From: Elymus sibiricus | Lineage: Eukaryota > Streptophyta > Magnoliopsida > Poales > Poaceae | Direction of reading: 5' to 3' | Length of the DNA: 64,000 bases | Assembly: GCA_039707655.1 (NCBI GenBank) | Contig: CM077665.1 | Location: 441,997,531-442,061,530, forward strand | Part shown: positions 34,159 to 44,260 of the stretch, in pieces | Numbering within the stretch: the first letter of the stretch is position 1 | Layout of the letters: each line of letters opens with the position of its first letter | Program-made: the position numbers and the translations under genes | The notes under the pieces: model-generated | Told to the model about the DNA's origin: nothing | What the model saw: only the letters and a program-made list of their open reading frames with translations | Database searches by the model: none

Positions 34159-36940
34159 TTAAGGCATCCAGGGCGCAATCTTCCTGCGAGAGACAGGCAT
34201 CACTTGGTCGTACAGCAAGTGAAGTGGCACTTCTTGCCCATCAGGCCCTGCAGACCCAACCCGAGCCATATGCTCGGGGTTAAGACCGGTATAACGGGTC
34301 TTGATCATCGCCCACGCCTCTCGTGCTCCCTCCCGGTAGGCCGATGTCTTCCATAGCTCGAACCGACTCCGGGCTTCCTTGAACCGATCGGCTAATTCGG
34401 TCATCCCTTCCAGAGGCTTCTCGGCAGGCCATAGCGCTTTTATCATGCTCGTCATAGCCTTCCGAGCCCGCTCATGCACGGCGGACAGTTCCTTCAGAAG
34501 GCTCCCCCGGTAGGAGCCGATCTCTTCTTCAGGCCGCCCGGTTAGGAGACCTATACACGAGAAAAGGCATGTCAATTACACTTCATGTAGGAGAGATACC
34601 CTTCGACGTTATAATCACACTTACCGAACATGCCCCTCTGTAATTTCTGGTTCTCTTCTTGGGTCTGGGCCAATTGAGTCTTTAAACTCTCAATTTCTGT
34701 GGCCTGCTGCTTGTTTTCCGCCTGGAGGCGTTTCTTCTCCTCCAGGTTTCGTTGCAACGAAAGGTAGCCGGCCTCATACTGGGACTCGGCGTACCTCTGA
34801 GATTCTCGGGCTGCATCTAAATCTTTTTGCAACTGCCCTATAGATTCAGCTGCTAAAAATTACCCTCGCGTCAGCATGGGATTATATACTAAGATCAGCA
34901 GAATAGATATACTCACCATGCGCCTCCCGGGTAAAATTCTTCACTTGTTCAAGTTCGGCCTTCACGGCTTCCACCTGTGTTCGGCTCGCCTCCAATTCAT
35001 TGGCCAATTGCTCGTTCTGCTGCCTTGAGGCCTGCATCATCCATAAAACAATATGCGGATCCTTAACTCGGTCGTCCCGACCAATTCAAGGCTCAGGGGC
35101 TACTGGGTTTACATATGTGTCCGGATTCTCAAAATCAATCACTCACCTTCAGGCTGGATGATATCAGTTTCACGGCTTCCCCAAACCCAGCTCGGGCAGC
35201 TCCAATGTGTGCGTCTGCCGAGCATAGAGCATTGAACTCTTGTTCGGAAAACGCCGGGTGGCGCAGGGTTCCTCGTCGCCGCCGGTGGTTCATCGCACTC
35301 TCTACTTCGGATTTAGTGACTGATACCGCGTCCCCGGAGTCTTCAGGGGCCGGATTGACCACAGGGGCCTCCGCGGCAGGTTCAGCATGAGCAGAAGATC
35401 TTGATTCATGAGTGTTGCCAGGCATCCCGGCAACGTCCTCGGCAGAAGATGGTTGTACTCGTTTCCTGAGTATTTCGACATAAGATCTTCTGTGAGATCC
35501 TATCGATCATAATAACAATAGATTAAGCGGCCGAACGAAGTACCTTTTGGTTGAACGAGTGGTCGGCGCCGTCTCCACGACCGGCTCACATGAAGGACTC
35601 CTGTTGATGCCCGGTCCGGGCATTGCTGCTGTAGCCGACGTTCATCGCGAGAACCGACGACGCTTGGGAGCGGAAACCGGCATATTTGGGTCAACGGAGG
35701 ACGTTTGCCTTTTACGAGAAGAATTTTTCTTCTTGCCTGTAGTGGAGGAAGGGAGTGATCCGAGGTGATCGGCTATGATAGCCACCTTGGATCGATCAAG
35801 GCTCTCTTGGTAAAAGACCCCGTCTTCGTACTCAATTGACAGCTCCGGATCATCATGGAATCCTGGATCGTCATCACGAGAGTAGTTCTCTGGTTGGGGG
35901 CCGGACAGTTGACTGTCTCGACAAAGCTCCTCCATTCCTGTTTGCGCAGATTGAAAGCTTTGGTCAAAAAGGGCAAATAAAAAGGACAAAGCTCCTCCAT
36001 TCGATGGGGTTGTAACTCGAGTAGCCCTCCTTAACCGGTAGCCGAACGAAGTCTTCTTTTTCTCCTTTGTACAGGTCGGCAAGTGCGGCTACCAATACCG
36101 CTTGATTGGCAGGGCCCAGCCGTCGGGAGCGAGTGGTGTCACTTGTTCCGTTGTAATGCCACAAAGGATGTATCCTTTGCTGAAGAGGTTGAACGCATCG
36201 TGTGATGGTGGCATCCATCACGTCAATCATGGTCAGCTTGTGATGAGCCAGTATCCTTACGTGGGCGGCCAAGAGTTGAACTTCAGCACCGTCCTCTTGG
36301 GATGAACTCTTCGGTCGCCAATTGTACCTTTTTTCAAAGGGGCGTCGGAGTATTCGGGCAAACCCCACTGAGCTGGATCGAATAGGGGAACGTCCTCAAT
36401 ATAGAACCATTCTGAAGACCATTCTTCGGACTCCTTCTTTGGTGTCCCCACTGGATACCCTGTCCTGGCTATACGACATAATTCGGGTCCTCCGACTTCC
36501 CGAATTATCTCACCCCGAGTTCGGGGGACGAGGCAGAAGTATTTCCTCCATAATTCGAAGTGTGCCTCGCAGCCCAGGAACATTTCGCAAAGGGCAACAA
36601 TGCCCGAGATATTCAGAATAGATCCGGGGGTAAGATGATGGAGCTGGATCCCATAGAACTCTAGTAATCCCCTCAAGAAAGGATGAATGGGGAACCCTAG
36701 GCCCCGCAAGAGGAAAGGCACGAAGCATACCCGCTCTCCCTTGTGAGGATTAGGGAAGTTCTCCGCGAAGGCTTCATTGTCAAACGAAGTTAAACCGGCG
36801 CGGGTAGCCGCCAGATCCGAGGAAGGAAGATACCCTTGGGTCTCGAGGTCACGCAGCCGAAGGAGGGATACAAAGCAACTTGCCCAATCCCCGGGATGAG
36901 AGCCGTAAGGACGCGAGGAAGAGCTGGGGGCGCCCGCCAT
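34159..36940 (-). pseudogene. Antisense spliced gene of element E (Transposase_28 type protein)
   Basis: The start is ATG at 36940-36938 (MAGAPSSSSRPYGSHPGDWA). The first 220 residues include FVPFLLRGLGFPIHPFLRG and HFELWRKYF, the wording of the plant Transposase_28 (putative gypsy-type transposon) family. One base is missing near 36265. The next frame continues with HVRILAHHKLTMIDVMDATI and a DLYKGEKEDF block. Acidic and nuclear-signal-like stretches follow (KKKNSSRKRQ, APKRRRF near 35660). There are at least three introns with good borders, for example 35500-35543, donor AAG/GTGAGT near 35140, donor TTCG/GTAAGT near 34625. A coiled coil lies at 34832-34630. The stop is at 34159. Function is unknown; the related ORFs of Tat elements are also uncharacterised. 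Confidence 0.75.
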
Positions 36941-37280
36941 GTTTTTGTGGTGATCTCTCGCTTGAAATTTTTTTCTGATGGGGAAGAAGAGGAAGATGTG
37001 ACCCAGACCATGATTCGACTTGTTTAAATAGGTGGTGCTTCCCTTGTGGGAGGGGCAGTCTTGTAAAAAGCTCCCGGGCCGCTCGTCTCCTCTCGGCGCA
37101 CAAGGATCGAGAAGCGCTGAAAGTCACTACAGTGGGTCCCGCAAATTCTCAACGTTTGAGAATTCTCCGATGACGGGATGGTTGCCGAGCAAGAAGGGAT
37201 AGAGGGACTCGCCTCGCAAGCCGAAGACTTCAACGCGCAAGATTGTACGGATGATACACCTCGGCATTGGAGGCTAGTCC
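36941..37280. other. Element E: promoter region of antisense gene
   Basis: Between the antisense ATG and the polypurine tract. The minus strand may hold the promoter of the antisense gene; a TATA-like TATTTAAAC lies on the minus strand near 37021-37029. Confidence 0.4.
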
Positions 37281-37289
37281 AGGGGCTAC
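37281..37289 (+). promoter_or_regulatory. Polypurine tract of element E
   Basis: AGGGGCTAC abuts the 3' LTR. The same word (TGGGGGCT) recurs internally near 33439. Confidence 0.75.
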
Positions 37290-37760
37290 TGAGGGAGTCC
37301 GAGATTAAGGGGTCCTCGGACTGCCGGCCTATTTCTCATAGGCCGGGCTCATAGGCCGCTCGCTGAGGATGGGATTGATCAAAGGCCTCGTCACTATGGA
37401 GGAGACCTCAGGAGTCGTGGCGTGTCTTTCAAGTTTGAGATAGTAGATTAGGCATGTTTTTTCCCTCCGGTGGGCAACCGACTATGTGTAACCCTTTTGA
37501 CCCTTGGCGCCTATATAAGCCGAAGGGTTTTAGATTGTAGGACAGAGAAACTCATCTAGGGTTTTAGCTAGTCGATCTCGAGGTAGATCAACTCTGTAAC
37601 CTTCATACCATCAATATAATCGAGCAGGACGTAGGGTTTTACCTCCATAGGAGGGCCCGAACCTGGGTAAACATCGTCTCCTTCGTCCCCTTGTTACCAT
37701 CGATCCAAGACTCACAGCTCGGGACCCCCTACCCGAGATCCGCCAGTTTTGACACCGACA
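37290..37760 (+). repeat. 3' LTR of element E
   Basis: 471 bp, same length as the left LTR, 9 differences, mostly transitions. Confidence 0.95.
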
Positions 37761-37765
37761 ACCGG

Positions 37766-38506
37766 CGCCCGCGCCTTCCTTCGCATCCAATGTTGTCCGC
37801 GTCTCCATCGAACTCACCGTCCGCCAACACCTCCGCCATCATCCTCACCGCCGCCTGACTCCGGCCTGGTAAGCACACCTCTCTTCTCTCTGTACATATT
37901 GTACTTGTAAATCCGCAACCTTTTGTTAGTGTAGTTAAAAAAAATTATATGATGTACCATTGAATCTTCGTTAGTAGATATCTTAAATTTTAGTGCTTGT
38001 GCTATAGTAGAATCTTCGTGAGTGCCAATATTTTTGCGAAACATGGATTAAGTTCCGTTTTGCTTAATTTCTATCACTCAATATGTCCATTTTGTATCAA
38101 AGGTTATGCGGATTTTTTCCGTAAATTTGTTACTTTTTTATGAACAAGCTACTAATTGTATTTTCCTTCGGGTGGACAATACTCACTCTTAATCCACAAA
38201 GTGAGATGAGAGTTTTTCTATGGCGGAGGACACCATATACACAAACACTTGAGAGATGAACCGAATGTTGTCGTAGGGGGTCGTTCATCTCCCTCTTCTT
38301 CTTCTAAGACCTTGGTAAAGCAGGAGGAGAGGGGGAAGAACGACCATCACCGACGGTCAAAGTACCCAACATAAGAGCGGAAAATGTCTACCCGAAGGAC
38401 AAATATGAAGTGTTGTCGTAACAGTTTTATCTTTTTTATTGTCATAGATGTGCTTTCATAAAAAAAAGTCCTTTATCTAAATGTCAACTTGTTTAATGCG
38501 ATTTAG
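37766..38506 (+). other. Exon remainder and intron of interrupted gene (putative)
   Basis: The C-rich exon resumes after the target duplication and ends at GGCCTG/GTAAGC near 37869. AT-rich intron-like DNA runs to the acceptor GCGATTTAG at 38506. Confidence 0.45.
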
Positions 38507-38851
38507 GTGGAGAATCTAAAACACCTCACCAGGACTCCTAAACCCATAGACGGAACTCCTACTGCCGTAGACATCGTCATGAGGGTGGCTCAGTACACAG
38601 AGATCGTGCTTGCCAATGTCGATGGCGCTCGAGCAGCCACGGAGAGCGCTCATGCATACGTCGAGAGCGATGTAGCATATGCTGAGAGTGCGAGAACAAC
38701 CTTCAAGAGCACTAGAGCAGCCGCCGGGAGTGCGCGAGCTGCTGCCGAGAGTGCGTGAGCAGCCGTCGAGAGTACGCGAGTAGCCGTCAAAGCTGCGAGG
38801 ACCGCCCTAGACGAGATCAAGAAGATGATGGAAGGCGAGGAGGAGTCATGA
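38507..38851 (+). pseudogene. Exon with Ala-rich heptad repeats, one premature TGA
   Basis: Right after the acceptor the frame reads VENLKHLTRTPKPIDGTPTA. About ten copies of a seven-residue unit of the type SARAAAE follow: TESAHAY, VESDVAY, AESARTT, FKSTRAA, AGSARAA, AESA and others. A TGA at 38756-38758 (one step from CGA) interrupts. In the same frame the repeats go on (VESTRVAVKAARTALDEIKK) to a normal stop, TGA, at 38849-38851. The pattern predicts a long amphipathic coiled coil. No known family is recognised. Confidence 0.5.
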
Positions 38852-39111
38852 TGGAGCTGAACTTTTAGTTCTAAACTACTAGTGCACTGCCTTTATGTGA
38901 TATATATGATCGATGCGTGTGAACTTAATTTCTATGTTGCTATGAAGGAGCTAAACTTTTGCTTTCGAACTACTAATGAACTGCAACTTAGTCATTTGTA
39001 TCGTCTATGATGCTATGAAGATTGTGGTGTGACTTTGCTCTATGTGATTGGATAACTATGAAATTGACTTGTTAGCTTGTTTATTTATCTTCAAAGATGA
39101 AGTGGAACTGA

Positions 39112-39254
39112 TATGTGGTGTACAGCAGGAGGAATCCAGGAGTTTATGATTCATGGAAGATATGCAAGAAACAAGTGAACGATTACGAGAACAACTGCTA
39201 TGAAGGGTATATGAATAAAAAAGAAGCAGAGGATCGTTATGTCAACTACCTCCA
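39112..39254 (+). pseudogene. RNase H1 N-terminal/viroplasmin-like domain fragment
   Basis: One frame reads YVVYSRRNPGVYDSWKICKK, then QVNDYENNCYEGYMNKKEAE and DRYVNYL. This is the pattern of the small RNA/DNA-hybrid binding domain found at the N-terminus of RNase H1 and in caulimovirus viroplasmin. The Tyr-Val-Val-Tyr start, the Pro-Gly-Val/Ile-Tyr turn, the Trp and the Gly-Tyr/Phe-x-x-x-x-x-Ala block are all conserved. It is cut off at 39255 by the LTR of element D. It lies in the same orientation as the exons upstream, so I infer that it belongs to the same CACTA-like gene. Confidence 0.65.
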
Positions 39255-40836
39255 TGATACGTCTTCAACGTATCTATAATTTTTGATTGCTATAATATTA
39301 TCATTCTAGGATACTTTTTGGGCATTTATTTGCCGATTCATATTATTTTGTAGCACTAACCTATTAACCCAGTGCCAAGTGTCACTTGTTGTTTTCTGCA
39401 TGTTTTTGTCTTTTCAGGTTTACACTATCAAACGAAATCCAATTTCCTCGAAACTTATTATGATTTTTTCAGGACCAAAAAAAGACCTGAAAGCTTCGCG
39501 AGAAGACCGGAGGCCGCACGAGGGCCCCACAAGCTAACAGGATGCGCCCAGGGGGGTGTCTGCGCCCTGATAGCTTGTGGCCGCCCCCCTCGTCTCCTGG
39601 CCCCGTACTCTGGCCTATAAATTCACATATATTCCAAAAACCCTAGGGGAGCTCCCGAAACACTTTTTTCGCCGCCGCAAGTCTCTGTTCCGCCGCGATC
39701 TCATCTGGAGCCCTTTTTCGGTGCCCTGTCGGAGGGGGGTCGATCACGAAGGGCCTCTATATCATCCTTGTTGCTCCCATGGTGATGTGTGAGTAGTTCA
39801 CCACAGACCTACAGGCCTGTAGTTAGTACGTAGATGGCTCTCTCTCTCTCTCTATGTTCTTTGTTGCCATGATCACCGCGATTCCCGCGATGATCTATCT
39901 TATGTAATCACTCTTTGCGGTGCGTTTGTTGGGATCCGATAAATTGTGGGTTTATGTTCAGATTATTCATGGAAAATATTTGAGTCTCCTCTGAATACTT
40001 ATTTTATTCTTATTTGCAAGATTAGTATAGTTTCGTAATTCTCTTCGATCTATCGGTTTAGTTTGGCCAACTAGATTGGTTTAGCTTCAGTGGGAGAGGT
40101 GTGTTGTAGTGGGTTCAATCTGGCGGTGCTCTATATCCCAGTGACATAGTAGGGGACAAGACACGTCTTTGTATTGCTGCCACTAAGGATAAAATGATGG
40201 GGTTCATTCATATTAATTGAGTTTACTTTGTCTACATCGTGTCATCGTTCTCCAAGCATTACTTTGTTTGTATGAACTTAATACCTAGAGAGGCAAGCAT
40301 AGAAGCGCTCTCGAAGTGGAGTAATAGTAGTAGATGCAGACAAGAGTCGGTCTACTTGTTTATGGATATGATGCTTATATACACATGATCATTGCCGTGA
40401 ATAAATATTGCATAACTATGCGCTTTTCTATCAATTGCCCAATAGTAATTTGTTTACCCACTGTATGCTTTCTTCGAGAGAGAAGTCTCTAGCGAACACT
40501 ATGGCCCCCGGGTCTATTCACATATAAATTTACAAACGCTCTTATTATCTTACTGCCATTATTTACTTTTTATTTATTTTGCAATTTATAATTGTCAACT
40601 ATCGTCTACACTACTCATTTGCTTGCAAGTAACGAGTCCAAGGGGATTGACAACCCTCTTGCCTGCGTTGGGTGCAAGTGTTTGCTCTTTTGTGTGTAGG
40701 CATTGAAGACGAGAAGTTGTGTGATCCTCCTATTGGTTCGATAACCTTGGTTCTCACTGAGGGAAATACGTATCTATACGGTGCTGCATCATCCCCTCCT
40801 CTTCGGGGAAAAACCCAACACAGATCACAAGTATCA
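39255..40836 (+). repeat. 5' LTR of element D
   Basis: 1582 bp. It starts TGATACGTCTTCAACGTATC and ends CAAGTATCA. It contains a short (CT)n run near 39840, at the place where A and C have AG repeats on the other strand. Confidence 0.85.
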
Positions 40837-40847
40837 GAAAGGATTTC

Positions 40848-40865
40848 TCGCGCCGTTGCCGGGGA
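40848..40865 (+). promoter_or_regulatory. Primer binding site of element D (one mismatch)
   Basis: TCGCGCCGTTGCCGGGGA, tRNA-Asp type, with C for G at position 2. Confidence 0.85.
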
Positions 40866-41056
40866 GTATCACCAACTTACTATCAAGTACCTTCTCACAA
40901 ATTATCATTAACTTGTTCTACTTTTTATTTTCTGTTATTTTTTGCTTGCTATAAAGATCAAAAATACAAAAATATTTATCTTTTATAGCTTACTTGTTTG
41001 CTTGATTTACTTCCTAGTTTATTTGCTTTGCTTGTTACTTTTCTTGCTTGGTCACC

Positions 41057-41240
41057 ATGTCTCAAGATAATACCAAATCGTGTGACTTCTCAAATACTAA
41101 TAACAATGATTTATTAGTACTCCTATACCACCCACCACTAGTGCGCAATTTTATGATATTAATGTTGCATTGCTAAATCTTGTGATGAAAGAACAATTTT
41201 CTGGAAGTCCTAATGAGGATCCTTCTTCCCCAACTTGATC
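41057..41240 (+). pseudogene. Element D gag, N-terminal fragment, frameshifted
   Basis: The start is ATG at 41057 (MSQDNTKSCDFSNTNNND). A frameshift near 41115 moves on to PIPPTTSAQFYDINVALLNL and KEQFSGSPNEDPS, the usual start of gag in this Triticeae Gypsy group, then the similarity ends. Confidence 0.7.
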
Positions 41241-41743
41241 TTCTCCCTTTAATTTTGCAGCTTCTTGTCCGCCCTCTCCCGGTCCAATTTAACCTCTCCT
41301 TTTGCACATCCAACATCTAGCCTACCAGTGCACAGGTTTACTTGTAGCTTTTTCTAAGTAGGAGAATCGATCCCACATGGAGCACAGGATTGAGTGTTGC
41401 CTCTTGTAGTGAATTATGGATTTGTGCCTCCAAGTAATTGTAGACTACATACAAAGTGAGGGCGGAAGTAAATAGTGATTTTGGTGTAGAGTGGACTTGA
41501 AGTAAATAACATTAAAGTAAATAGAAAACAATAGCACTAGTGACAAATAGAAGTGACAGAGGAGTAAAGCATTCTTAGGGAGTCTGGAATCCCCATTGGT
41601 ATGTTTCTAGCATAACCTATGCATTAGCATAGTATGGTCTGGATTCTTGAGCCACACTTGACGATTATGTTGGGGGGGAGCCGGGTACAGAACACGTTCG
41701 ACTCTAGGTAGACTTCGTGTCACGCATGCCACTACCGTAGTCT

Positions 41744-41762
41744 CCCCCCCCCCCCCCCCCCC
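41744..41762. repeat. C19 homopolymer
   Basis: Nineteen consecutive C on the + strand, within degenerate LTR-like DNA. Confidence 0.95.
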
Positions 41763-42415
41763 GCGGGTTGCAACAAGGTAATTAAGAGTTACCACGTGGA
41801 CACTACCTCTCTAAGGGTTCTCTATAAATCCCCTATCAATTGCAAAGTCTAGAAGCAAAGGCTTTTACTGTCACCTCGAATTACCTTCACATCCTAACCT
41901 TCACAACGATAGTGATACACTTTGTAGCCTTTCGAAAATAATGCTGAGTTGGACCACTTCACAACATTCACGAAGTTTATTATACTGAGCATTCAATAGA
42001 GAATCTCATATCCAATATAAGGCTTTAGATCCTATACATACCCAGGTTCATCCATATCCCCGAGAACTAGGGGTCTACTCACCATGGAGACAACACACAT
42101 CATAAAGGTAGTGATAGTGAACATGAATGAATCACACAAGTAACACACAAGATGATCCACTAGGGTTCCCGATGTTACAATGAGATGGATGTGGATGATG
42201 ATGATGATAATGGTGGAGATGAGGATGGTGATGATATAGGTGATGATGTTGCCCTCGTTCTTGGTGGTGAAGATGGTGACCTTATCATTGCCAATCCCTC
42301 CTCCAGATGATCTCTCGAGGCTAGGGTTCAGCCTTCTAGATGAGTTTCATGTGTCTATGCGCGTCTGATCCCCGATCCAATTTCACAGGGTGGACGTAGT
42401 GGATGAGGTGGCGGC

Positions 42416-42731
42416 GCTGGTGTGTCATACGATTGCTCATACAAGCGGGCGCGCTCATATGGAGCGACATCTTATGCTCTGGAGGCGCCGTAGCGATTCC
42501 TCCTTTGGATGCCTTGCTCCATTATTTTATGCTAGATGATTATCACATTAAATACATGATTTCACTACTATCTCGTTGGATTCCTTCCATAATATATTAT
42601 TTTCTCTAAAAGGAGTTACCTGTAGAATACTGAGAAAAAGAGGTGTGCAAACGCGGTAAAATCCCACAAAGCCTACCATGTAGGAACAAAATATATAACT
42701 ATCAAAATCATCACATAAATTGGACACATCA
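42416..42731. repeat. Repeat copy 1 of a duplicated LTR-like block
   Basis: Matches 45780-46106, for example GCGGTAAAATCC, CTACCATGTAGG and ATCATCACATAAATTGG, with many substitutions. Confidence 0.75.
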
Positions 42732-43844
42732 ACTGCCTGAAGCTTAAGTATTGCTCGGCCCCGAGCAAGTACTGTAGCTTGTAAAGAACAAGGTCAACTT
42801 GAGGTTTATGAGATATGGAAATTTAAAGAAGTATGAGTCCATCATTGATTAAAGGAACGAGTAAGGATAAAGGATTCATGATAAGTGATAGCTCAATTCC
42901 ACTATGCAAAATATGATGCAGTCCTCTACACAGTGTCACTTAATTTCATTGTGGACAAGTCATAACTCTATATCCTAGTTCATGATTGTTTCATCCGGAA
43001 AAGCAGATGGTAGTAATATTTCTTTCTCTTCTAATTATTCAGAAAATATAACTTTGATCTTGTCTCTTGTCATCGGATCATGTTTAAGTGCCCATCTCAC
43101 ACTTTAGTTTTATGTGACATGTAAGCTAAACATGATCCATGGGAGACTTCTTTCTAAAAGACATTCTCAATTTGAGAATATTGTTATTTATTTATTTTCT
43201 ACTTGCCCTTTTATCAGTTGAACCTCTAACGAAATAACATATACAGTTATTTGATCTTCCTATAAAAACCTTACAACTGCAATTTGGAGTACTTACAATC
43301 ATTAAGCAAGTGATTATGTCCTACTACTTAGATCCCAATCATCAACCTTTATGTTCTCATAACAACAATACAAATTTCAACTTGAGGTTATGTGCTACCT
43401 ATTAGAACATCCAAATACTCATCAGAAAGAATCATTCCTTTCTCAAAAAGGAAATCGACAGTTCAATCTTATTGAAAAAAAAATTGCGAGCTAATCTCGA
43501 CTTGCTGAAAGTAAATGCTAAATAGTAAAGATACAAAGTACACTAAGATCTCCCCTAAGCTTACAATCAAGCTGGAGAGATCCAATTGCCTAGTGTTTTA
43601 TGCTCACTCATGGGTCTCTTTGCAAATGTTGGAGATGTTCTTGAAGCGTCTTTCGATCTCCTCAATCACCCTTTGCTGATTGTCCGCAATTTGGGTCAAA
43701 AACTCAAGATGTACAATGTTTTGAATAAGAGTATCAACCATGAGATCGTTCCTATAGAAGAGACCATCGACCCATGCTTCCAGGTCTCTGCTCATCAACT
43801 GATAAGAGTCAATTGATTACTTCGGTTAGTGATCCGGAAATGGA

Positions 43845-44260
43845 GCGGCAAGGATCCTCGCCCTTTAACCCAGAGGTGACCCCAAGTTATTGAACCCGTG
43901 GGAAAGTGATGCCCTTTAATCTAGGGTCTCAAACAAGCTTTTATTAAAGAATTAATTCCAACTTTTGAACCGGATCAAGATCAAGTTGCAAAATCTTATA
44001 ATAAAAATAGGTATGAGTATGAGGTCTTGATGCTTACAACCATATATTTTTGAAAGGACCAGATATTATCTTAATTTGTGCGTTGGAAGTCACGCATCGA
44101 GATGTGCTTGTTAGGAACTAAAGTGTGGGATGTGTACAAATTACATCTTGACCAACACACGTCCTGCATCAAGAGTCAATTGTCTAACCAAAAGCCCTAC
44201 CCGTCTGGTGGGGTTTCCTCGATAATTAACATTGCAATAATCACACAAAAGCATTGGGGT
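43845..44260 (+). other. Post-integrase tail of decayed Gypsy element
   Basis: Similar to the reverse complement of 16290-16640. No coding domain recognised. Confidence 0.55.

Larger units (their letters stand above)
27296..37760 (+). mobile_element. Element E: complete Tat-lineage Gypsy retrotransposon with antisense gene
   Basis: Both LTRs are exactly 471 bp and differ at 9 positions by eye (1.9%). ACCGG at 27291-27295 and 37761-37765 is the target duplication. Internal order on +: gag, protease, reverse transcriptase, RNase H, a second archaeal-type RNase H, integrase. Downstream, on the minus strand, is a spliced gene for a protein of the Transposase_28 type. A second, archaeal-like RNase H and an extra ORF between pol and the 3' LTR are marks of the plant Tat lineage. 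Several nonsense mutations make it defective now. It interrupts the CACTA-like unit. Confidence 0.95.
39255..41240 (+). mobile_element. Element D: Gypsy retrotransposon, 5' part only
   Basis: It consists of a 5' LTR (39255-40836), a primer site (40848-40865) and the start of gag at 41057. The sequence loses similarity to retrotransposon gag near 41240 and no 3' LTR is seen, so it is truncated. It belongs to the same LTR superfamily as A, B, C and F. Confidence 0.85.
41241..43815. repeat. Degenerate LTR-like DNA
   Basis: No intact gene. The block 42416-42731 recurs at 45780-46106. LTR-like features are an ending CACATCA at 42731 next to AAGCTTAAG (a PPT-like box on the minus strand) and GAATCGATCCCACATGGAGC near 41364. 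It probably represents a minus-strand LTR of an old element. A 64-codon minus-strand frame at 43604-43798 (Ile/Glu/Arg-rich, coiled-coil-like) may be a gag remnant. Confidence 0.45.

Noticed and set aside
34159..36940. Antisense gene of element E as a retroviral envelope
   Set aside because: It lies on the opposite strand, has introns, and shows no signal peptide or membrane segment.
39112..39254. Caulimovirus (endogenous pararetrovirus) fragment
   Set aside because: The small hybrid-binding domain is shared with cellular RNase H1, and no other caulimovirus gene lies nearby.
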